Shown: positions 57,263 through 64,000 of the stretch, piece after piece
How the letters are laid out: the number at the start of each line of letters is the position of its first letter
Position numbering within the stretch: the stretch's first letter is position 1
NCBI GenBank assembly: GCA_015179125.1
Contig: WHVA01000271.1
Coordinates: 1 to 64,000, forward strand
Direction of reading: 5' to 3'
Length of the DNA: 64,000 bases
From: Gautieria morchelliformis
Lineage: Eukaryota > Basidiomycota > Agaricomycetes > Gomphales > Gomphaceae
Notes under the pieces: generated by a model
Databases searched by the model: none
The model's input: only the letters and a program-made list of their open reading frames with translations
Told to the model about the DNA's origin: nothing
Position numbers and translations under genes: made by a program

Positions 57263-58412
57263 ACTTTCTCACGCTAACCACATCCACCAAAATACTCCAA
57301 ACTCATTTTCTCGAACACACACTACATAAAGCAATCATCATACAGAGTAGACAAGCTTCTCCAAAAAGAAGCAAACAAAAAGACCATGCCGAGTACCACA
57401 GACCCGGCGATGCCTGCCACGTCACAAGGCCAGGGGACCCGAACCAGAGCATCGAACCAACCTGCTCACTCAAGGAGCAAGGCGGAACTGCTTATGGACC
57501 CTAGCTCATCCATACGGAGCAAAGAAAACGCACGAGCGTTCCTCGACAGGAACGGCTTCCTTCCCAAAGACGACACGCCATCGCTCGAACAGATCGGCTA
57601 TGTTTTGCTGTCCATAGCACACAGCCCAGGTGCGAAACTGGTACAGGAAGGGGCAAGGGCGGTCGCGATGGTCCTAATGGACAGCGCAGCAAAAAGCACG
57701 GCGGACGGCGCAGTATGTCGAAAAGAGTCTGGCCGCTGTCTTCGACAGGCTAAGCGACATGGCCAACACCGCCAAGGAAGCTATGGTGACGCTGAGGACA
57801 ACGGCAGAGCAGGTACAGAAGGTGGTGGGAGAGGCGAGCGAGGCACACCGCATGCGAGAGGAAGGTGCAGGAGGGGCAACAACGGCAGGCACAACATACG
57901 CGGCGGCCCTACGGGGCAACGTCCCACTATCCCACCCAAGCAACCTAGCAAAAGCAAAGGCAAGGGAGTGCCAAGTGCTGATTGATAAGGAGCTCAGTGC
58001 AGAACAAAACACGTTAGCAACACTATCAGAGTGGGAGATAGTTACCAAGGCTAACGAAGCCGTGGCCCCACTTGGGGAACTCAAAGGAGACACAGAGGTA
58101 ATTTTCATCGGGGCCAAAATACTAACGAACGGGGGAGTCATACTAGATCTCAGCAAGCCACAAGGAGCGAAGTGGATCCAAGCGAATAGGGAGGCGTTCA
58201 TAGAGAAGTTCAGCAGCACATCCGTGGTGAAAGACAGAGCAGTATCCGTGCTTGTGGAGTATGTACCGATCAACCACTCACCTGAAGCTCTAGCAGAACA
58301 CAGGAAAATCGAACGACATTCCAAAATACCGGCTGACAGCCTCGTGGCGACTCGATGGATAAAGCCCACCCATAGACGAATGGAAGGCCAAAGGTCGGCG
58401 CACCTGATAGCT
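57263..58412 (+). mobile_element. LINE copy 6, 5' part only, cut by the chromovirus
   Basis: The start ACTTTCTCACGCTAACCACA matches the 5' ends of copies 2-4. It is a diverged member of the family. ORF1 is interrupted at 58412 by the 3' LTR of the minus-strand chromovirus. Its remainder would lie beyond the window. Confidence 0.85.
57386..58412 (+). pseudogene. LINE copy 6 ORF1, frameshifted and truncated
   Basis: It starts at ATG 57386 (MPSTTDPAMPATSQ). The N-terminal block and FLDRNGFLPKDD agree with copies 1-4. A frameshift near 57705 moves to the frame of MANTAKEAMVTLR (57759). The coiled coil, YAAALRGNVPLSHPSNL and FIGAKILTNGG follow. The frame ends at RMEGQRSAHLIA, where the LTR begins. 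The zinc knuckles are missing. Confidence 0.88.
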
Positions 58413-58901
58413 GTAAGGGCAACCCTGGCTAGTTGTGGAGATCACACTACCACACAACTGACAAGGGGAAATCCAAAGTATGTATAAATGAACAGAGCAT
58501 ACAAGAGAGGGGATTCTCACCTGACAAGGGGAAATCCAAAGAGAAAAGTCTAAGGACCCCCAATGTCAGCGAGCCCGTATTATACTACACTGCACAGCCA
58601 GGGACAACACTTGGCACCCGCCATCAACCCTGCACCTCCCTGACCTCCCTGACCCTTGATCGACCCTTGATGCCACCTCTTACGCAAGTCGCTTGATTTA
58701 CGACACTGTTCCGAGAGTGGAAGTCGGAAATTGGAGTGGAACTGGCAAGGCGAACAGAACTGGTGGAAGTTCTCCCAGAAGCGGAATCATTTCCGAAAGC
58801 GGAGGCAGAGATGGAATCGGAACTGGAAGCGGAGTCGGAAATGGAGTCGGAACTGGGTGTGGTGTTGGAACTGGAAATGGAAAACAGGGTGTCCCCTGAC
58901 A
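58413..58901 (-). repeat. 3' LTR of the chromovirus
   Basis: 489 bp, on the minus strand TGTCAGGGG...CCCTTACA. The left flank is ATAGC (58408-58412); its partner is outside the window. The U3 end carries a run of TTCCGA-like units. The pol frame stays open into this LTR to a stop at 58624-58626. Confidence 0.93.
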
Positions 58902-61900
58902 TCACCCCCCCTCTAGCGTGCTGCGTCCTCGAAGCACGGGACACAAGGGATTGAAATGCCAGCGAGCGGATCCGGAGAGGGGCACCGGGATGTGTCCTAT
59001 AGAACTCCCGGAGTTTGTCTGGAGCGGAAACATCTTGCTCCGGGACCCACGAATTCTCCTCGTACCCATACCCTTCCCATTTCACGAGGAATTGGAGTCG
59101 TCCTCGCACAAACCGGCTGTCTAGGATCCATTCCACCACATAGTGTTCTTCCCCATCTACAATTTCCGGCGGAGGTGGCGGATGAGCCTTCCGACATGGA
59201 ATTGGGTCCTCAAGCATAGGGAGTAACTTCACCACATTGAAGACGGGGTGGAGGTGGGACATGGACATCGGAAGTCGGAGGCGGTATGCATTCCGTCCAA
59301 CCCTCCGCGTCACTGTGAAGGGCCCAAGGTAGCGGTGGGCAAGCTTCTGCGAAGGGCGCGTGGTGCGGATGTCACTTGCGTCTAGATACACCTTGTCTCC
59401 AACTTGGTACTCCGGGGCAGGAACCCCGGCGTTGGTTGTAGTACCTTGCCATGTCATCCTTGGCCTTTGCAAGGGCCGACTTGGCTTCCGAAAGGGTGGA
59501 GTCCATGCGGTCTCGGAACTCATTGACCGTCTCAAGTCGGGAGTCAGCCTGGCGTGGTTCGAAGCCCATCCGCGGGTGTCATCCGGAGTCAAGCATGAAG
59601 GGAGTCTGTTGTGTGGCGGAATGGACATGGTTGTTGTATTGGAATTCCACCAGTGGAAGTAACTCATCCCAGTCATCCTGCCTCTCATTGACAAAGAGGC
59701 GGAGATATTGCTCCAACTCCTGATTGACCCGTTCCGTCTGTCCGTCGCCCTGCGGATGGTACGCTGTGGTGGTAGCCAGCTTTAAGCCGAGCAGGCGGTA
59801 CAGTTCCCGAGTCAGTTCCACGACAAACTGCGGACCTCGGTCGGAAACAACGTGCCTCGGGAGCCCATGCAACTTCCAGACATGTGCAAGGAACAGGCGG
59901 GCCGCTCCGAGGGCTGTGATTGTTGTGTGCATCGGAATGAAGTGGGACACCTTGCTTACCGAATCCACGACGTTCATGATCACGTCGTAGCCATGAGACT
60001 CTGGGAGTTCAACGATGAAGTCGACACTGATGGTGTCCCAGCGGGATTCGGGAATCGGGAGCAGAACAAGTTCTCCGACGGGCGGATGTCGTTGTGCTTT
60101 GGTTCGGAGACAAAGGTCACATGTCTTCACGTACTGTCCAATGTAGCGGGACATCTGAGGCCACCAGTAATTCCGAGCCACTAACTCCAGCGTCTTCCAC
60201 CTCCCAGCATGCCCAGCGACCCGTGTGTCATGGTGCTGGGACACGATGCGGCGGCGGAGGTCCGCCCCACCTGGAACGTAGACCTTGCCTCTGAAGTGGA
60301 GCAGCCCATCATGTTCCAACCATTCCGCTGCCCGTACCGACCGTGAGTGCCCTTTCCGAAGTTCCTCCACTGCCTTCACCACCGACTCGTCCTTCTCTCC
60401 ATTCCGGTACTGCCTCCAGATATCCCGGAGCATTTCCGCTTCCGCTCCAACTGCAGTCACTCCTTCTAGGGCGCGGATTGCAAAGAGACTTGGGCGGAGC
60501 AGTGTCATATCCGCGTTGTCTCCACTTCTGCTTCCATGATCCACGCGGTGGGATAGGGCATCGGGCTTGTCCATGGTGCGGCCGGGGTGGTGGTTGAGCA
60601 TGAAGTCAAACCGGGACAGGTGTAGGGACCACCGTGCTTGTCGTCGGTTCAACTTCTTAGACGTGCGGAAATACTCGAGGTTCTTGTGGTCTGTCCAGAT
60701 CTCAAATGGGCATAGAGCACCCTCGAGGAAGTGTCGCCACTCCTCCAGCGCTCGGATGATTGCCAGCATCTCCTTGTCATGGATCTCATAGTTCCGCTCG
60801 ACCGGACTAAGGCTCTTAGAGAAGAAGGCAATCGGATGCCACCCCCCACCATCTTCCGATGACTGTTGTGACAAGACCGCTCCGGTAGCTGTGTTGGAAG
60901 AATCTGCCTCGACCCGATAAGGGTGAGAGTCGTCGGGAAAGATCAGGACCGGGGCGGAAGTGATCAGCTCTTTGAGTTTGTCGAAGGAGGCCTGTTCTGG
61001 CTCTCCCCACCGCCATCCAACCTCCTTCTTGGTGAGGTCGAAGAGGGCACGGGCGTGGCAGGAGAAGTCCTTGATGAACCGCCGGTAGAAATTGACAAAC
61101 CCAATGAAAGACTGGACCTCCTTCTTGTTCCGCGGCACGGGCCAATCCGATACACGGGAAACTTTGACGGGGTCCATTTCCACCTTTCCTTCCGACACAA
61201 TCACCCCAAGATACTCTATCCGCGTCCGCTCAAATTCGCACTTTTCCGGCTTGAGACACAGGTTGTACTCCCGGAGCCATTCCAGCACTCTCCGCACGAC
61301 TTCCCGATGTTCGGACATCGTTTTTGTGAAGATGAGGATGTCATCGAGGTAGACACAGACAACCCCTTCTGCTATCATGTCACGGAAAATGTCATTCATC
61401 ATCGTCTGGAACATGGCAGGACTGTTGGTGAGGCCAAAGAACATGACCTGTGGCTCAAAGAGTCCTCGATTGGTGCGGAATGCGGCCTTCCACTCCTCTC
61501 CCTCCCGGATCCAGACATTGTTGAAGCCCCAGCGGACATCCAGCTTAGTGAAGTACCTTGCCCCGCGGAGTTGTGTGATCAGTTTGGAAATGAGTGGAAT
61601 GGGGTACCGGTTCTTGATCGTGATCGCATTCAAGGCCCGGTAATCCTGCACAAGTCTGAGCGAGCTGTCCTTCTTCTTGATGAAGAACACCGGAGATGCC
61701 ATGGGCGACTTGGAGGGGCGGATCCTCCCCGTACCGAGATTTTCTGCAAGGAATGCATCAAGCTCTACCTGCTCCTTGGGTGACAGCAGGTAGACTTTGC
61801 AGTTGGTGGGCTTTGACCCAGGCTCCAACTCAATGGCATGGTCCCACAGTTTCCGTGGAGGCAGGGCATCAAACGACTCCTTGGAAAAGACGTCCTCGAA

Positions 61901-62811
61901 CTCCCGCAGGTACTCCGGAATTCCACTCTATCATGCCTCTTAGAGGCTTCAGCAAGGCGTTGCGAAATATTTCTGGTGGCGCGGATGTGTTCCGCTTCCG
62001 GCGGAAGGTTTACGTACAGCAAGCGCTCCCCTTCCGCCAGAGTGTCTTCGGGGCCAAGTCGGATGACATCGGAATCGGAATCGGAATTGGAAGTGGGATC
62101 CGGGTCAAATTCGGCTTCCAAGGCTTCTTCTGCAAGCAATGGATGGGGGCCAGAACGACATGTCTGTATGAGCCGTTCGGTCTTCCGCTGCTCCTGGCGC
62201 TCCTTCCGCACTTCCGACCGGCACATGTGACACTTGGCTGGGCATCGACTCATCAGTACCTTCCGAGTCTGCCAATTGATCTCAGGGTTGTGCTCCTGAA
62301 GCCAGGTAAACCCGAGGATGATGTCTTGCTTCCCCAGGCTGGTGACCGCAAAGGAAGTGCGTTCCGAGTGTCCATCGTAGCGGAGAATTGTGTCTACTAT
62401 CTCCGTGATGGACCCTGCCTCATTGGGGCTTCCATCCACATTGAACACCGGGATTGCACGTTGCAACTTCCGCATGGTCAGTCGGTTCCGTTCCACATAG
62501 TCCCGGTCTATAAACTGACCAGTAGCCCCGCAATCGACAAGAGCGGGTCCGGATTTGACTTCCGCCGTATCTGTCGTCTGGATCTCCACCTTAATGACTA
62601 GTGACTTGGGGCCAGGGGTGGCAGCAACAACATAGCACTTCGGAAGGCGTCTCTCCCAAGGGCGGATGCGGGATAGACGGGGTATCAGATTTGGTTTTTG
62701 TGTGACTTTATCCGGTGGGTCTGTACGAAGTGAGGGGAGTGGGGGCTTTTCATTCTCTACTTCAAGACAGGAAAACCGGTTATGTACAGGCAGCAGGGGC
62801 ACACATCTCAC
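58624..62811 (-). pseudogene. Chromovirus Pol (protease, RT, RNase H, integrase, chromodomain), damaged
   Basis: The protease has ALVDCGATGQFID near 62545 (frame 62811-61765). A 1-nt shift near 61920 leads to the main frame 61828-59579. RT: RLVQDYRALN, FTKLDVRWGFNN and catalytic VYLDDILIF near 61350. RNase H begins with VEADSSNTATGAV. The integrase zinc finger (HHDTR...CDLCLRTK) is followed by a core with VDFIVELPES, SDRGPQF and QTERVNQELE. A TGA at 59579-59581, readable as CGA to TGA, is followed in frame by RMGFEPRQ. A frameshift near 59425 leads to the frame with the integrase C-terminus and a chromodomain (EEHYVVEWILDSR...LVKWEGYGYEENSWVPEQD, about 59160-59010). That frame continues into the LTR. 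Confidence 0.95.
58902..58916 (-). promoter_or_regulatory. Polypurine tract of the chromovirus
   Basis: On the minus strand AGAGGGGGGGTGA directly precedes the LTR. Confidence 0.85.
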
Positions 62812-64000
62812 CCGCTGCGCGTCACAAAATCCGATGCATCTTCCGCTTCCAGTGGACCATGTTCTGCATTTTCAGAAACATCTTCCGCAGTGGGCACTCC
62901 ACTTATGTCCGCAAGTGCGAGGAACTCTGGAAGGAGCTCGAGTTTCTCCTCTGTGGTCATAAGCCGGATGTCAAAGGCTTGGGGGCACTCACGGGCATAG
63001 TGGCCTGGTTGTTGACATCGGAAGCAGGTGATAGTTCCGCGGCCTTTTCCGTGCATGCGGTCTGTTGGGTGCATTTATGCTCCTGCACCAAAATCAAGCA
63101 TAATATATTCGATTTATTGTATGGTGTTTCAATCCTTTCTCACATTGTTCTTGTACCATGCATCTATTTCTCTGATTATTTTCGAAATTTTCCAGTCGCT
63201 CCTTATCTCTCCATTCCACTTTGTTATTTCTATTTTCACAGGCGGCTGCACCCAGCGGAGTTTGAAATGACTTCGACGCGCGAGCCCATGGGCGCTAAAG
63301 GGCCGGGTGCACGTATATGCTCTGAGACAGAGTGCTCCTCTCTCAGTGACAATAAATTCACTGAGAGAGGCGAGTAGTATCTTTCATATTTACATAGCAT
63401 GTTGACTGAAAATCATGTAGTGTATTTGATTCTAGGTATTGTATTAATATAATAGTGACAATAAATTCACTGAGAGAGTGTATTTGATTCTAGCTTTCTA
63501 AGAACTCTACCGAAACTTCCCTGCCATAACCCCGAGTTGCTAACACGGTCAACATCCATCGAGGCAGGGCCACTCTTCGAGGGAGGAGGGCTATGGTTCC
63601 TAATAGGAGCAGGTGGAGCAAGAGTCGGAAATACTTTCCGCGTGGGAATGAATGCGCTTCCGGGTTTTGGCATAGGTGGAGTAGGACGAGTGGAACTGCG
63701 TGTCACGTTCCGGCTCGTCTCCACGAAGGCCTCATTTGCTTCCCTGTTCCGGGACATCTTCTGTGCAGCTTGGTACCACCCTTCCGGGTCATCAAAATCC
63801 GGAGCTCCATCCCCAAGCAGCGCGACTTGGTTCTGGAGTGTCGGATCAAGTCCTCGTCGGAATTTGATGACGATCGTCTTGTCGTCGTCATACTCCGCAA
63901 GGTCGATGAGCTCCTGGAAGCGATCGATGTAGTCATCGACCAGATCCTTGGCCTGGTACCAGCTGGTCCCCTCGAGCTTCGTAAGGGCTGTGAGCTGCTC
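62808..64000 (-). pseudogene. Chromovirus Gag C-terminal half, split by a solo LTR
   Basis: From 64000 leftward the frame reads the retrotrans_gag end (DLVDDYIDRFQELIDLAEYD, RRGLDPTLQNQVALL), then a Pro-rich linker to 63551. After the solo LTR it continues with zinc knuckle CFRCQQPGHYAREC (near 63030-62990) and an acidic tail to TGA at 62808-62810. A one-base difference there would join it to the protease frame (RCVPLLPVHNRFSC), so the boundary may be a frameshift mutation rather than a genuine Gag stop. Confidence 0.9.
63063..63545 (+). mobile_element. Solo LTR (family TGTTGGGTGC), TSD CGGTC
   Basis: 483 bp, flanked by CGGTC at 63058-63062 and 63546-63550. It is more diverged from the copies at 41651 and 56433 than those are from each other. 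It splits the chromovirus Gag, and the frame rejoins without it. Confidence 0.95.

Larger units (their letters stand above)
58413..64000 (-). mobile_element. Ty3/gypsy chromovirus, 5' end outside window
   Basis: Read leftward: Gag with zinc knuckle, protease, RT, RNase H, integrase, chromodomain, polypurine tract and 3' LTR (58413-58901). The order protease-RT-RNase H-integrase with a C-terminal chromodomain defines a chromovirus. It is inserted into LINE copy 6 and contains a later solo LTR (63063-63545). The pentamer TTCCG/CGGAA is strikingly frequent along its length. The 5' LTR lies past base 64000. Confidence 0.96.

Noticed and set aside
60923..61783. 286-codon plus-strand open frame
   Set aside because: It is the antisense shadow of the chromovirus RT/RNase H, which carries clear catalytic motifs on the other strand. 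The same applies to 61696-62601.

Overview
This is fungal nuclear DNA, most probably from an agaricomycete basidiomycete. The evidence is short spliceosomal introns (about 44-56 nt) in two host genes, a degenerate FunK1-type kinase (a family expanded in these fungi), and the mix of retroelements: LINEs with RNase H, Ty1/copia elements, and a Ty3/gypsy chromovirus with a C-terminal chromodomain. No bacterial operons, CRISPR arrays or rRNA genes were seen, and no tRNA genes were recognised.

Layout. 1-5899: LINE copy 1 (+), cut by the window edge. Its poly-A tail abuts, in antisense, a host alpha/beta-hydrolase gene (5900-8793, minus strand) that also carries a nonsense codon. 8.8-11.4 kb: no recognised gene. 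11414-12792: a four-exon HMG-box transcription factor whose reading frame closes cleanly once three short introns are removed. It contains four long, nearly perfect inverted repeats, which is the most unusual structure in the window. 13.77-14.13 kb: an AT-rich foldback element. 14.15-17.19 kb: a copia integrase scrap and a decayed gypsy gag region. 17.19-25.3 kb: LINE copy 2, itself split by two insertions, one of which holds a solo LTR. 25.49-31.55 kb: LINE copy 3. 31.68-32.74 kb: a 5'-truncated copia end. 34.05-40.1 kb: LINE copy 4. 40678-45961: a copia element (-) with identical LTRs, split by a solo LTR. 46.4-49.4 kb: a different, truncated LINE (-). 49707-54200: a nearly intact copia (+) inserted into a LINE relic. 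54.95-55.54 kb: FunK1 pseudogene. 56433-56930: solo LTR. 56.96-57.26 kb: a host-like ORF cut by LINE copy 6. 58413-64000: a chromovirus (-) inserted into LINE 6 and itself split by another solo LTR.

How the parts relate. The window is a nested retrotransposon graveyard with a few host gene islands. Target-site duplications (TSDs) allow the order of insertion to be read for many elements. Nearly every coding region carries nonsense or frameshift damage, and many nonsense codons look like CGA to TGA, i.e. CpG transitions. The HMG-box gene is the one host gene that appears intact. All similarity statements come from reading motifs in the sequence. No database search was run.
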